Below, piece after piece: positions 1 to 11,649 of a stretch of 64,000 bases of DNA. The notes under the pieces were generated by a model. The model saw only the letters and a program-made list of their open reading frames with translations. It was not told the DNA's origin and ran no database searches. Source of the stretch: Cichorium intybus (Eukaryota; Streptophyta; Magnoliopsida; Asterales; Asteraceae); the NCBI GenBank assembly GCA_023525715.1, contig CM042010.1, positions 60,949,729-61,013,728 of the forward strand, written 5' to 3'. Position 1 is the first letter of the stretch. Every line of letters starts with the position of its first letter. The position numbers and the translations under genes are program-made.

Positions 1-400
1 GATCTGAACTGCTTTCCTTTAATGGAAAACACAATGGGGTTGGTGTAAGACGCAACCAAAAGGGTTTAGAACAAGTCAATACAAAAGGTATATAACCCCG
101 AGATTTATCTAGCAGGCACCTCGCAAGGAAGGATCCTCGGATTCTCAAAATATGCCAAAAGTTTGGATTTTGTGAATAAGCCAAGAGAGTCCTATGATTA
201 TGTCAAAAGATTGGATTTTTGGATTCTCAAAATATTCCATAAGGTTGGATTTTTTGAATAGTCTAAAAGAGTTCCAAAACTATGTCAAAGCTAGTGGAAG
301 TATCGTTGTGATTTGCTGTTCAACGTATGTCGGTTACATACTAATTCGGGACACAACCTGGCTGAGAGTACTGGACAGATTATTTGAGTATATATTGTGA
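1..400 (+). pseudogene. Copia reverse transcriptase fragment
   Basis: Frames must be changed several times, but copia RT landmarks appear in the correct order. TAFL followed after one extra T by NG lies near position 10, and CKTQPKGF lies near 45-70. A block reading VKASGSIVVICCSTYVGYIL (about 280-345) matches the region of copia RT that ends in the YVDD catalytic box. Here the box itself is degraded to YVGY, so the enzyme is dead. Recognition rests on the order of motifs in the known family; no search was run. Confidence 0.65.
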
Positions 401-514
401 GATATTTGGGGTGAATGTAATAATAGTTTGAAAGTAGTTTCAAATATGTAATTATTGACATCAATATGTGGTGCTAAGTGACTTCATGGTTAAAGAATTT
501 CGTTGGTATTCTGA

Positions 515-539
515 TGGAGCGCGTGTGGTTCACCGGCAC
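515..539 (+). repeat. 25-bp copia leader-type motif, copy 1
   Basis: A 25-bp word containing GTGTGGTTCACCGGCAC occurs here inside the copia A remnant. Close relatives lie twice in the leader of copia E, at 23428-23452 and 23509-23533. Its presence between RT and RNase H debris suggests a rearrangement that brought leader sequence here. Function is unknown. Confidence 0.6.
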
Positions 540-679
540 ATCATAACATCTCGAAATCATCTTAGGGTGCAGTCATTTAGACTAAATATCCCGAGAACCT
601 TGAAAAGTCATAGTACACACCACCGTTTCCGGAATGGAGTTAGGAGAGTAAAACAAGATAGCATATCGAGATATCTTCG

Positions 680-892
680 GAAGAGTGTCCGATCGGATTA
701 TCTGTAATGATGTGCATTGTGAACAAATGTAGGACATTTTGGAGACATAGAGTAAAAGAAGGTCACCTCATCGTGAAGAGGGTATCATCTGAAGAGAACC
801 CTGGAGATCCTTTGAAGAAGGATCTGAGTAGGGTCAAGCACAATCAACATGCTAGGAGCATTGGTCTGAGAGATGATTTTAGTTTTCAGTAA
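680..892 (+). pseudogene. Copia RNase H C-terminal fragment
   Basis: The frame at 707-892 ends with EGHLIVKRVSSEENPGDPL, followed by LSRVKHNQHARSIGLRDDF and a stop. This is the standard C-terminus of copia RNase H, where the family has an N-P-A-D-P-(F/L)-T-K motif and then H...IGLR. The fragment degrades nascent RNA/DNA hybrids in intact elements. Here it has no intact upstream domain, because the segment between RT and this tail (401-680) is scrambled. About 250 bp of 3' untranslated sequence follow to 1141. Confidence 0.75.
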
Positions 893-1186
893 TTAGATAG
901 TTATTTCGAAACTTGTAACAAAGTAAAAGTTATTGACTTTTGGTGATTAAATAATGGAGAATTATTTATGAGTATTGATTACTGCTATCTGTCAATGGTT
1001 CATTATTGTGTTTCATTTTGCATGTTTTACTTCCCGAATAATATGATTATTCAAAAGTCCACAGTCGATCGTACTTTCGGAAGTGAGTAGTGAATTAAGA
1101 CCGTCATGAATTGACTTGTAGACTGTTTAAGGAGTTAGACAGTGTTGGAACAATATTCTTTCATAAATTTACTTTGAATATTCTTT

Positions 1187-1561
1187 TCACGTTGGTTCAA
1201 TCTCCAAACCTTTTTCTACATCAATACATATATTTTCCCACCAAAACTGGGCATTCTTATGCAGACAATTAGTAGCAAACTCAACATTATCTTTTTCCAC
1301 ACATTTGCTCGTACGGAAAACTTTCTCGATATGTGTTAACCAGTTTCGTGCAACAATAGGGCCATCAGTACCAAAGAAATCATTCGGTTTACACTTGCGA
1401 AATGTTTCATAACTGCAACCCTTTGGCTCACCCGATCCTCCAGCTTCAGTAGGTATAGTAACCAGCTCTCTCTGATCCTCCCTAACCATAGGTGTGATAG
1501 GAGGTCGGTCTCGATTATCTCTGTTCATCACCTCCGTCCGAGGTCTCACTAATGTAGGCAA
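1187..1561 (-). pseudogene. Gypsy B' gag, N-terminal part
   Basis: The reading frame encodes a retrotransposon gag segment with the pattern WLTHIEKVF (about residues 67-75), a cysteine-lysine block, then FATNCLHKNAQFWWENI. These are typical of the plant Ty3/gypsy gag (Retrotrans_gag) domain, which builds the virus-like particle. It ends shortly after the EPT triplet, where the sequence departs from the other copy at 18667-19131 and then meets copia A. The zinc knuckles and all of pol are missing. The frame is open upstream into the leader, where the other copy has a stop. Confidence 0.75.
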
Positions 1562-1935
1562 TAAGCTTTTAACTGCTTATGCTACCTCCGCAGCAATCAG
1601 CTCTTGTAAAGATGATGTTAACTCAGGCGGTCTCTCGACTTCGGACTGGCACCCCTGTCTCGAATCTTGTGATCCCAAATGCTCGTCTCGGTGATCACCT
1701 CCCTCTTTTTCCTTTCCAAAACTCATAATGAGGCTGAACAGAAATTTAACTCATTACAATCTCATTTATCTCAATACTCTTTTTGTATTATATATCTCAT
1801 CAAAATTCTCTGAATAACACACATACTCACTATGTGTGCTTAGAGGATTAGTTGCATTGGGACAATTTGGGACCTCTTTCTTTATTAGTTTGAGTCTAGA
1901 ATTTACCCTTCAAAGTCTAGTTCACTCAAACCCTT

Positions 1936-1949
1936 GCTCTGATACCAAC
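1936..1949 (-). promoter_or_regulatory. Primer binding site of gypsy B' (initiator Met tRNA type)
   Basis: On the minus strand the bases next to the LTR end read TTGGTATCAGAGC, the usual plant retrotransposon site complementary to the 3' end of initiator methionine tRNA. It lies two bases inside the LTR boundary at 1951. Confidence 0.8.
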
Positions 1950-1950
1950 T

Positions 1951-2634
1951 TGTAACACCCAGTTTCTTATCTCCGGAATACATCATCAGCACTCACAATT
2001 AAACATAAGTGATCATGGTATAATCAAAGTTACGTAACATAAATACAAGTAATATTCAAAAGAACAAGTATCTAAACAACGTGTCCCAAAAACTGGGTTA
2101 CAAAAGACCGTTTTACAAAACTATACAAAAGAGTGTATCTTGGTTTACAAACAGTCAAAAGTCAAGTCCCATGTCTAGGCAATCATCCCTCAGCAATCTT
2201 CTTACCCCTATCACCTATAACACAAACCATATAACTATTTTTATGAGCTAATTTAGCTCAGTGAGAAAATTATCAAAATTTAGAAATCATTCTAATAGTT
2301 ATCAAAAATTTTCACAATCAAATCACTGATCTCGATCTCAATGACTATCTCATTCATTTGGTGTACTCAATCAAGCTAAGTACTCGCATAAAATAAAGAG
2401 TTCTCAACCTTATTTAACCCATGTAAATTGGTTATCTCAACCAATTAAGATGTGCAATAATTCAATTTAGATTATAGTCAATCCATTCATAATGAATTAT
2501 AACTACTCACCTGAGGTCTGTTCAGCTCGTGGTCCGCCTGTGCCTCGTATATCTCCTTCCCTTCTATGAGTATCTGCTGAACAATAACATCACATATCAT
2601 ACCTCAAATATCCTCAAAACAATTCAACAACATC
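1951..2634 (-). repeat. Gypsy B left LTR, part 1
   Basis: The LTR begins on the plus strand with TGTAACACCC at 1951 and is interrupted at 2634/2635 by gypsy C. It resumes at 11650 and ends at 12403 with CGGCATTACA. Without the insertion the LTR is about 1.44 kb. The right-hand LTR of B (19551-21361) shows the same sequence up to the same insertion point. Confidence 0.8.
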
Positions 2635-4710
2635 TGTGACACCCCTCGCTAGGGATTATTTAAAACATCATTTATCATAAAAACATCATTACTTCAAATA
2701 TAATCTCATCATTGCGGAAAATTGGTCCCAAAACAACTAAAAAGATGGTTTTATATTTGTAGCGAGGTGGTATCATAAATCCAGTACAAAACACGGTCTA
2801 AATGGCCACACAGATCGTGGTCTTCTAAAAGTCCTTGCTTCATCACGAGCTCTTATTCAAAACCTGAGTACACATCAAAACGGTTAGGCAATTGAAATGC
2901 CTAGTGAGTTACCCGAGACTGTCTCATTATGAGTGGAAACGATAACCTTAACACTCGAGACAACCTCCAAAAATATTCTCTTACACATTTATAGTTTGAA
3001 ATAAAAACATCATAAGGTTTTCTTAAAATAGAAGATCGTGATATGCATATGCAATGCAACTATCCCAACCCATGTCCACCTCATAAGTCCATCTCACCTC
3101 AATGGCACCCACCTAAGTTCACAAGCAAACGCACGAAGCATTATACTTGATTTATGGGTTGAAACTAAGACTAGTGGCCATTACACTAGCCTCATGAGGG
3201 GTAGCAACTCCCTCATGCAATTCCCTAATGTCGGGAACAACTACTCCTCACCCTCTTTATTTTAGAGAAGGGTAAAACTAATAATAACTCCTTACCCTCT
3301 TTGATTGAGAAGGGTAAAACTCGTCCTCAAGGTAATAAAACACAAGGTTAAAAGAGGGATGTGTACTCCCGGTAACTCACCTTCCTTAAGTTCCAAGAAG
3401 ATGTCACTCTTTTGCTTCAACCTCAGTTACTCTTCTCCTACAAGATATAACATCCAACATTACTAATAACTCTAAGGCTATTTAACTTCACTAAATAGAT
3501 GTAAAATATTAGTTAAACATGTCCTAGGGGTTTACTTGAACATTAGAACCAACATCCCAACCCTTAAAGCTCAAAACTCAACAATTTGGGACTGTTCAGG
3601 CTGACACGGGCCGTGTTCCCCCCAACACGGGCCGTGTTCTGCTAACAGAAGGTTTTTCAGACATCCTGACACGGGCCGTGTTTCCCCTAACCCGGGCCGT
3701 GTTCTGAGCACTGTAACTTCCGATTTTTGGTCCTTTTCTCCTTCCTTTTGGTCCAATTCGAGGTCTTAAACAACTCCAAACTTCTAGATATCAAAAGGAC
3801 ATTATTTCTACTTAAATTACACATCATTTGGCCCAATAAAATCATCCAATATCATCTCCATTGAATCAAATCCAAGTTCTAATCCCAATTTACTTCATAA
3901 ACTTAGATCAAGGAATATCCAATTCCATCCAAACAATTGATCAATAATTGAAGAGATTCCTTCTTCCAATGATTGAAATCACTAGGAACTCACTTAAGCT
4001 CTTCATAGAACACATTTAAGATGCAAGTTGATCCAATCATCTAGGTTTCACCCATTGATGGGTTTTTCCCCAAATATAAGGGTTCATGTGAATCAACATG
4101 CATCCCACATGATTCTCCAAGCATAAGACAATCAAATTGTGAAGAGATAATCATTAGAATTCATAAGATACACCTTTGGGATCATGGAAACTATCTCCCC
4201 TAACTATGAAACTCGAATTTGAACTTGATCAACCCAATATGGTGGGTTTTCAACATGAATAAGAGATTTCTTACCTTGAATCCTCAAAGAGTTAATGTAG
4301 TTCACTTAGATCTTGCTGGAAGAGAGTTTCCCTCTCTAGATCTCCCTTGAAATCGTCTCTCCCTCCTTCCTTCGTCTTCAAATCGTGAGTTCTAAGAGAA
4401 ATGGGGTTTTCCCCCAATTTACACTTCAATCTTTTCACTTATTGCAAACTAGTCCCTCCAGAACTTAAGTTATGTCATTTTTGCACTAAAGGTCCCTCTC
4501 CACCACATGTGAAATACTAATTACCAATTAAGTCCTTTTTCTAGAATCCCTTATGGTAAATTTCCCTATTTACCCTTATTTAGTTATTCTAGACTAAATA
4601 CTTCTTCAAGATGAATTAATTTATTTAATTTGTTATGTTTTAAATATTATGATTATTAATTTTATTATTTTTACTCATTAAATTATTTACCCTAGATTAA
4701 GGATGTTAAA
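2635..4710 (-). repeat. Gypsy C 3' LTR
   Basis: This is the downstream LTR in the element's own orientation, 2076 bp. It begins with TGTGACACCC on the plus strand and ends with GGATGTTAAA, where the other LTR has GGATGTTACA, so the terminal base pairs have mutated. Compared with the other LTR it lacks about 180 bp near 3331, between two short GGTA words. It contains four copies of a palindromic word around CACGGGCCGTG at 3603-3706. Confidence 0.9.
3603..3706. repeat. GC-rich palindromic word cluster in gypsy C LTR
   Basis: The near-palindrome ACACGGGCCGTGT occurs four times in about 100 bp, one copy altered to ACCCGGGCCGTGT. The cluster stands out against an A+T-rich LTR and is repeated at 10537-10642 in the second LTR. 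Related GC-rich clusters occur in the LTRs of B and F and in solo LTR D. A short open frame (3571-3756) runs through it but has no recognisable domain. Confidence 0.7.
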
Positions 4711-4727
4711 ATTATCTCCCCCTTAAG
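4711..4727 (-). promoter_or_regulatory. Polypurine tract of gypsy C
   Basis: On the minus strand CTTAAGGGGGAGATAAT immediately precedes the 3' LTR. This purine run is the usual primer for plus-strand DNA synthesis. The same run occurs next to the B LTR at 12404, and a variant next to the F LTR at 30605. Confidence 0.75.
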
Positions 4728-5833
4728 AAGATTTCGTCCTCGGAATCTCGGCTTCTCCAAAAAAGATGTGGATATCTCTTCCGCATTTCATCTTCCGTTT
4801 CCCACGTGAGGTTTGCACCCGACGAATGCTTCCACTTGACAAGAACCAAATCAATCATCTTTTTCCTTAACTTTTTAACCTTTCTATCCATAATTTCCTC
4901 CGGTTCTTCTACAAGTCTTTTGTTTTCGTCCACCCGGATTTCTTCTAAAGGTAGAAAATCGACCTTATCACCAAGCCACTTCCTAAGATAACACACGTGG
5001 AAAACATTGTGGATCCCATATAATTCCGGTGGCAACTCAAGTCTATAAGCTTGCTTTCCAATCTTTTCCAACACATTCAACAGTCCAATATACCTCGGAT
5101 TAAGCTTTCCTCTTTTCCCGAAACGTATGATCCCTCTCCAAGGTGACACTTTGAGCAACACTTGGTCTCCCACTTGAAAAGCCATGGGTCGGTTCTTCAA
5201 ATTTGCATAACTCTTTTGTCTACTTTGAGCCGCCTTCATCCGCTCTCTAATTATCTCTACCTTTTCTGCGGTTTCTTGAATCAAGCTAGGCCCCACCAAA
5301 ACCTTTTCTCCCACTTGTAACCAACAAGAAGGGGATCTACACTTCCTTACATATAAAGCTTCATACGGGGCCATCTTTATGGATGAATGGTAACTGTTGT
5401 TATACGAGAACTCGATCAAAGGGAGATGCTTATCCCAACTTCCTCCAAAATCTAACACACATGCCCGCAACATATCCTCAAGCGTTTGAATCGTCTTTTC
5501 ACTTTGCCCATCGGTTTGAGGATGATAAGCCGTACTCAAACATAACTTGGTTCCCAATACCTCTTGCATGCTTTTCCAAAAATGTGATGTAAACCGACTC
5601 TCCCGATCCGACACAATCGATAATGGCACCCCGTACCTCCGAACGACCTCATCCACATACAATTCCGCAAACTTATCAACAAGCCATGTTTCTCTTGCCG
5701 CAAGAAATAATGCACTTTTAGTCAACCGGTCCACAATGACCCAAATCATATCATGACCACTTCTTGTTCTCGGTAATTTGGTAACAAAATCCATGGTGAT
5801 CTTTTCCCACTTCCAAAGGCTCGAGATCTCCAT
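4712..5833 (-). pseudogene. Gypsy C integrase catalytic core and chromodomain
   Basis: This 373-codon open frame holds the C-terminal part of pol. The integrase catalytic triad is present: D15 in MDFVTKLP, D76 in VSDRESRF, and E112 in GQSEKTIQ, with the D-35-E spacing of retroviral-type integrases. A GPY/F-like block follows (FQVGDQVLLKVSPW, about 200-213), then a chromodomain-like tail with VKWKH, LTWETEDEM and YPHLF near the end. In this family that tail guides insertion toward particular chromatin. The frame stops right before the polypurine tract. Its upstream part lies in another frame at 5751-6908, so a frameshift near 5800 separates zinc finger and core. Confidence 0.88.
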
Positions 5834-6908
5834 AAGGTCTTTGATGCTCGGTTTTCACCAAAGAACACGTTAAACACTTGTTGACATACTTGGCAATATC
5901 TACTTTCATGGTCGGCCACCAATACAAAGGCTTCAAGTCCATATACATTTTTGTACACCCGGGATGAATAGAATACTTGGTCTTATGAGCCTCATCAAGA
6001 ATTAATTCTCTTTTTCCACCATACAACGGTACCCAAACACGCCCTTGAAATGGTTTCAACCCATGAGAATTTTTCTCAAAGATCACTGAGTTGCCAAGTT
6101 TTTCTTCTTTATTGTTACCACCTTCTTGAGCTTTTTCTTGCACACCCTTCAACATATCAACCAGTGTGGATACCACTTCAATTCTCAATGCTTTAACCCT
6201 CCTTTTCTCACTAATTTCCTTCCTACTCAAAGCATCCGCCACGATGTTCGCTTTGCCCGGATGGTAAAGGATTTCGCAATCATAATCCTTGAACACTTCA
6301 ATCCACCGCCTTTGCCTCGCGTTCAAGTCTTTTTGCCTAAATAAATATTGCAAGCTTTGATGGTCCGTGAAAAGTTTGCATTGAGTGCCATAAAGATAAT
6401 GCCTCCAAATCTTCAATGCATGAATCACAGCCGCCAACTCCTTATCATGAGTGGGATAATTCAACTCGTGCTCTTTTAATTGACGCGACGCATACGCGAT
6501 AACCTTTCTTCTTTGAGTAAGAACACATCCGATCCCCAAACTAGACGTGTCACTATAAACCGCAAAATCTTCGGTGCCCTCTGGAAGGGACAAAATGGGA
6601 GCTTCACACAACTTCTTCTTTAACAACTCGAATGCTTCTTCTTGCTTGTTGGTCCACACGAACTTCTCATTCTTTTTGGTCAACGAAGTCAATGGACATG
6701 CAATCTTGGAAAATCCTTCTATGAAACGTCGATAATATCCCTCCAAGCCAAGAAAACTTCTAATTTCGGTTGGATTCTTTGGTTTTTCCCAATTAATTAC
6801 CGCTTCAATCTTTGCCGGGTCCACTTTAATTCCATCTTTATTCACCACATGCCCAAGAAATTGAACTTCCCCGATCCAAAACTCGTACTTGGAAAATTTT
6901 GCATACAA
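5751..6908 (-). pseudogene. Gypsy C RNase H and integrase zinc finger
   Basis: This 385-codon frame continues the reverse transcriptase thumb (FLGHVV, FLGLEGYYRRFI) into RNase H. Recognisable landmarks include VYSDTSSLGIG, where the first RNase H acid lies, DKELAAVIHALKIWRHYL, FTDHQSLQYLF and the ADALSRKE end of the domain. It then covers the integrase H2C2 zinc-binding part (HKTKYSIHPG ... YVNKCLTCSLVK). The frame is lost just before the integrase core. Upstream it is separated from the RT fingers and palm by a one-base change in a run of T at about 6910-6928. Confidence 0.88.
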
Positions 6909-7852
6909 CTTCTCTTTTTTTTTTTTAGAGTTTCAAGCACCAACTTCAAATGCTCTTTATGTTCCGCCTCCGACTTTGAGTAAATGAGGATATCATCAAT
7001 AAACACGATCACAAACTTATCAAGAAACGGTTTGCAAACGCGATTCATGAGATCCATAAAAGCCGTGGGTGCATTAGTTAGCCCGAAAGGCATTATAAGA
7101 AACTCAAAATGCCCATATCTTGTTCGGAAAGCCGTCTTCTCTACGTCTTCATCTTTTACCTTCAATTGATGATAACCCGATCGAAGATCAATTTTTGAAA
7201 AATAACCCGCGCCTTGCAATTGGTCAAATAAATCATCAATACAAGGTAGAGGATACCGGTTCTTGATAGTCACTTTGTTGAGATCCCGGTAGTCAATGCA
7301 CATTCTCATGGAACCATCCTTCTTCTTCACAAATAAGATCGGAGCTCCCCAAGGGGAAAAGCTAGGCCTAATGAAACCCTTATCAAGAAGCTCTTGTAAT
7401 TGGGTCATCAACTCCTTCAATTCCGCGGGTGCCAAACGATACGGAGCTTTGGCTAAAGGCGCGGTTCCGGGTACCAAGTCGATACGAAACTCCACTTGAC
7501 GATCCGGTGGCAAACCGGGTAGGTCATCGGGGAAAACCTCGGGAAAATCCCGTACTACTTTAATATCCTCTAGAGTCTTCTTTTCCTTTACGATGTCTAC
7601 CATATACGCTAGGTAAGATTGACAACCCTTCCTCAAACATCTTCTTGCTTTCATCATATTGATTATACTAGTGAGCACTCTTCTTTTGTCTCCATAAATA
7701 AGAATCGGTTCTCCTTCGGGTGTCTTCACTCTCACCATTTTCTTTCCACATAGAATTTCAGCATCATATTTTGCAAGCCAATCCATTCCAAAGTACGACA
7801 TCAAATCCACCAACATCCAAAAGTATAAGGTCCACCCAAAATTCCGCCCCAC
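6842..7852 (-). pseudogene. Gypsy C reverse transcriptase
   Basis: The 336-codon frame starts in the protease C-terminal part (GMDWLAKYDAEI), passes the linker DFPEVFPDDLPGLPPDR, and enters reverse transcriptase. RT landmarks are GFIRPSFSPWGAPILFVKKK, MCIDYRDLNKVTIKNRYPLP, IDLRSGYHQ and the catalytic box FIDDILIYS, with both aspartates intact. It runs out of frame in the A-rich stretch after ETLKKK, where slippage in a homopolymer has shifted it relative to the RNase H frame. The enzyme copies the element RNA into DNA in functional relatives. Confidence 0.9.
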
Positions 7853-9143
7853 TACACTCCACCTTTACCTGTGATATTTTTTTACTCACAATTTTGCTTG
7901 CACCACCCGCTACATCTATCACTAGTTCATACTCGAGTCTATGCAAAGGTAATTGTAGTCTTTTTGCAAAATTAGGTGACACATGAGAATAAGTAGCCCC
8001 CGAATCAAATAGCATAGAAGAGGGTAAAGAGTTAACAAGAAATATACCTGACACCACATTTGCCTTCTCTCTCGCTTCTTCTTCAGTCATTTGAAAAGCC
8101 CTTCCTCGAGTTCGGGGTGCTTCACCTCTTCCACCTCCACTACTCTCCTTCTTCTTTGCAGTACACTCATTCGCCTTGTGCCCGAAGTCCCCACACTGAT
8201 AGCACTTGAAACCTTTAGGACACGCGTTTGAGAAATGTCCTTTCTCACCACATTTGAAACACGCCTCATCCTCCTTAGCTTTAAATGTAGCGTCGCTACT
8301 CTTTCCCTTCCCATCAAATTTCGGTTTCTTTTGTTCGGTCGCCCCTTTTCCACGTGAGTCGTGACCTTCCTTTCTCTTGTTAGCAAATTGAGGTCTCTCC
8401 TTGTCCCGTTCTTCCAATGTTTTCTCAATCTTCCTTGCCTTTCTCATGGCAACTTCAAGAGTAGCAGCTTCAAAGTTCAGTCGGTAGTTCCAAGGCAAAC
8501 CTCCCACATATTGATCCACTTTAGTGGCCTCATCCGGAGCCAACCTTTTAGCAAAGCTCAAAAGTTTCCGGAATTTAGCATTATACTCCGTGATAGTCAT
8601 TTTGTCTTTCTTCAAGTCAAGGAACTTTCTTTCAAGATCACGGATCTCTTCCTTAGTACAAAACCTCTCCTTCATCTTTTCCAAGAATACATCCCAAGTT
8701 AGGCTCTCCAACACATGCATCTCCATCATTTCCTTAGTCTCCAACCACCACTCAAGAGCCGTTTCCTTGAGAGTAGTGATAGCAAAGTTCACACATTGGT
8801 CATCTCCATATTGGTATGCATAGAAATCCATTTCAATCTCAATCACCCAATTATGAAGTACAACCGGATCCAACGTCCCGTTGTAAGTTGGTGGCTTGCT
8901 AGAGTTAAAGTCTTTGAAGCTACACTTCTTCTTTGATACAACCATGTCTTGGGATATATTGTTACTAGGAGGCCCATGACGCATGCTATCGTACGAGCTA
9001 CTCGTCTCTTGCCCGCCCGAAGTGGTGTTATCCCCAAACATGTTCTTCACTTCTTCTCTCAAACGTTCCTCTTGATTCTCAAGTAGTTCCTTCATCTTGT
9101 CTACCATCTTCACTTCCTGTTTCGCCATTAAGTCAAGCATCAT
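7764..9143 (-). pseudogene. Gypsy C gag with two zinc knuckles, and protease N-terminus
   Basis: The 459-codon frame encodes gag with the WWLETKEMM and FAITTLKETALEW region of the capsid domain (about 130-160). A basic linker follows, then two CCHC zinc knuckles, CFKCGEKGHFSNAC and CYQCGDFGHKANEC (about 295-330). After a linker it reaches the aspartic protease, whose active site reads MLFDSGATYSHVS. The true gag start is probably ATG at 9244, giving MVNTRS, which is typical of this clade. A one-base shift near 9190 separates it from the open frame. Another shift near 7800 separates protease from RT. Confidence 0.9.
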
Positions 9144-9363
9144 CTTTTCAATGCTTGCAAGGGAAATGGGTTGAGATTGAGCCTCGTCACCGGCCCTATC
9201 CCTTGACCTTCAATCGACGGAACCATGCTACGAGTGTTCACCATTCTGAGAAAGATGAACATTAATATTATAATATACAATTAATTAGCAAATACATAAC
9301 ACTCACTCATGAGCACCTTAAGTTTAAGTCTAAGTACTAATCCTAGTACCTAGTTCACTTAAA

Positions 9364-9381
9364 CCGATGCTCGGATACCAA
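9364..9381 (-). promoter_or_regulatory. Primer binding site of gypsy C
   Basis: On the minus strand, just inside the 5' LTR, the sequence reads TTGGTATCCGAGCATCGG. It differs by one base in its core from the usual initiator methionine tRNA site TGGTATCAGAGC. Confidence 0.75.
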
Positions 9382-9383
9382 AT

Positions 9384-11644
9384 TGTGACACCCCTCGCTA
9401 GGGATTTGTAATTTAAAACATCATTTATCATAAAAACATCATTACTTCAAATATAATCTCATCATTGCGGAAAATTGGTCCCAAAACAACTAAAAAGATG
9501 GTTTTAAATTTGTAGCGAGGTGGTATCATAAATCCAGTACAAAACACGGTCTAAATGGCCACATAAATCGTGGTCTTCTAAAAGTCCTTGCTTCATCACG
9601 AGCTCTTATTCAAAACCTGAGTACACATCAAAACGGTTAGGCAATTGAAATGCCTAGTGAGTTACCCGAGACTGTCTCATTATGAGTGGAAAGGATAACC
9701 TTAACACTCGAGACAACCTCCAAAAATATTATCTTACACATTTATAGTTTGAAATAAAAACATCATAAGGTTTTCTTAAAATAGAAGATCGTGATATGCA
9801 CATGCAATGCAACTATCCCAACCCATGTCCACCTCATAAGTCCATCTCACCTCAATGGCACCCACCTAAGTTCACAAGCAAACGCACGAAGCATAATACT
9901 TGATTCCTGTATGGGTTGAAACTAAGACTAGTGGCCATTACACTAGCCTCATGAGGGATATCAACTCCCTCATGCAACTCCCTAATGTCGGCAACAACTA
10001 CTCCTCACCCTCTTTATTTTAGAGAAGGGTAAAACTAATAATAACTCCTCACCCTCTTTGATTGAGAAGGGTAAAACTCGTCTTCAAGGTATCCCACGGT
10101 CAAAACCCCATCCTATATGTAATGCAATATGCAATTAGGATGCTCAAATATCATTTTAGATTTTATAGTACTTGTTCATCAAAACATTTTGAAAAGACTG
10201 TTTTAATGCCATGCACACATAAGTTTATGCAACAATTAACACATAAGAAGTAATGCATGATAATGGTAATAAAACACAAGGTTAAAACAGGGATGTGTAC
10301 TCCCGGTAACTCACCTTCCTTAAGTTCCAAGAAGATGTCACTCTTTTGCTTCAACCTCAGTTACTCTTCTCCTACAAGATATAACATCCAACATTACTAA
10401 TAACTCTAAGGCTATTTAACTTCACTAAGTAGATGTAAAATATTAGTTAAACATGTCCTAGGGGTTTACTTGAACATTAGAACCAACATCCCAACCCTTA
10501 AAGCTCAAAACTCAACAATTTGGGACTGTTCAGGCTGACACGGGCCGTGTTCCCCCCAACACGGGCCGTGTTCTGCTAACAGAAGGTTTTTCAGACATCC
10601 TGACACGGGCCGTGTTTCCCCTAACCCGGGCCGTGTTCTGAGCACTGTAACTTCCGATTTTTGGTCCTTTTCTCCCTCCATTTGGTCCAATTCAAGGTCT
10701 TAAACAACTCCAAACTTCTAGATATCAAAAGGACTTTATTTCTACTTATATTACACATCATTTGGCCCAATCAAATCATCCAATATCATCTCTATTGAAT
10801 CAAATCCAAGTTCTAATCCCAATTTACTTCATAAGCTTAGATCAAGGAATATCCAATTCCATCCAAACAATTGATCAATAATTGAAGAGATTCCTTCTTC
10901 CAATGATTGAAATCACTAGGAAATCACTTAAGCTCTTCATAGAACACATTTAAGATGCAACTTGATCCAATCATCTAGGTTTCACCCATTGATGGGTTTT
11001 TCCCCAAATATTAGGGTTCATGTGAATCAACAAGCATCCCACATGATTCTCCAAGCATAAGACAATCAAATTGTGAAGAGATAATCATTAGAATTCATAA
11101 GATACACCTTTAGGATCATGGAAACTATCTCCCCCAACTCTGAAACTCGAATTTGAACTTGATCAACCCAATATGGTGGGTTTTCAACATGAAAAACAGA
11201 TTTCATACCTTGAATCCTCAAAGAGTTAATGTAGTTCACTTAGATCTTGCTGGAAGAGAGTTTCCCTCTCTAGATCTCCCTTGAAATCGTCTCTCCCTCC
11301 TTCCTTCTTCTTCAAATCGCGAGTTTTAAGAGAAATGGGGTTTTCCCCCAATTTAAACTTCAATCTTTTCACTTATTGCAAAATAGTCCCTCTAGAACTT
11401 AAGTTATGTCATTTTTGCACTAAAGGTCCCTCTCCACCACATGTGAAATACTAATTACCAATTAAGTCCTTTTTCTAGAATCCCTTATGGTAAATTTCCC
11501 TATTTACCCTTATTTAGTTATTCTAGACTAAATACTTCTTCAAGATGAATTAATTTATTTAATTTGTTATGTTTAAAATATTATGATTATTAATTTTATT
11601 ATTTTTACTCATTAAATTATTTACCCTAGATTAAGGATGTTACA
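9384..11644 (-). repeat. Gypsy C 5' LTR
   Basis: This 2261-bp LTR carries the element promoter in the family; I could not pick a convincing TATA box. On the plus strand it runs from TGTGACACCC to GGATGTTACA. It is collinear with the 3' LTR apart from small differences and a block of about 180 bp (near 10089-10267) that the 3' LTR lacks. The CACGGGCCGTG cluster is at 10537-10642. Confidence 0.9.
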
Positions 11645-11649
11645 ACATC

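Larger units (their letters stand above)
1..1141 (+). mobile_element. Copia A, decayed 3' internal region
   Basis: This is the left-hand surviving part of an outer Ty1/copia retrotransposon. Pieces of reverse transcriptase, then the C-terminal end of RNase H, then a 3' untranslated stretch can be recognised in order. The stretch at about 1070-1135 resembles the 3' untranslated part of copia E at about 25965-26030, which identifies the family. The copy stops abruptly at about 1141, where gypsy B sequence begins, and resumes at 21362. About 190 bp, judged against copia E, are missing at that junction. The left LTR lies outside the window. Confidence 0.8.
1142..2634 (-). mobile_element. Gypsy B, truncated second copy: gag start, leader, PBS, LTR part
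   Basis: This block is nearly identical to 18747-20234. On the minus strand it reads LTR, primer binding site, leader, then the start of gag, and is cut off at about 1142 where copia A sequence begins. The LTR it starts from is the same LTR that closes the full gypsy B on its right, so the two internal regions share one LTR. Such an arrangement is expected from unequal recombination between LTRs. The gag here lacks a stop codon that the right-hand copy carries. Confidence 0.8.
2635..11644 (-). mobile_element. Gypsy C, full-length Tekay-type chromovirus
   Basis: This is a full-length Ty3/gypsy LTR retrotransposon on the minus strand, inserted in the left LTR of gypsy B. It has two long LTRs with TG...CA-type ends, a primer binding site, a polypurine tract, gag with two zinc knuckles, and protease, reverse transcriptase, RNase H, integrase and a C-terminal chromodomain-like region. 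A 5-bp target duplication acatc flanks it at 2630-2634 and 11645-11649. The domain order and the C-terminus ending in YPHLF place it in the Tekay/Del group of chromoviruses. At least four frameshifts separate the open frames, so this copy cannot make its own polyprotein. Confidence 0.92.

Noticed and set aside
3571..3756. 61-codon frame, repeated at 10505-10690
   Set aside because: It is a chance frame through the GC-rich palindrome cluster of the gypsy C LTR; the repeat reflects the two LTRs.
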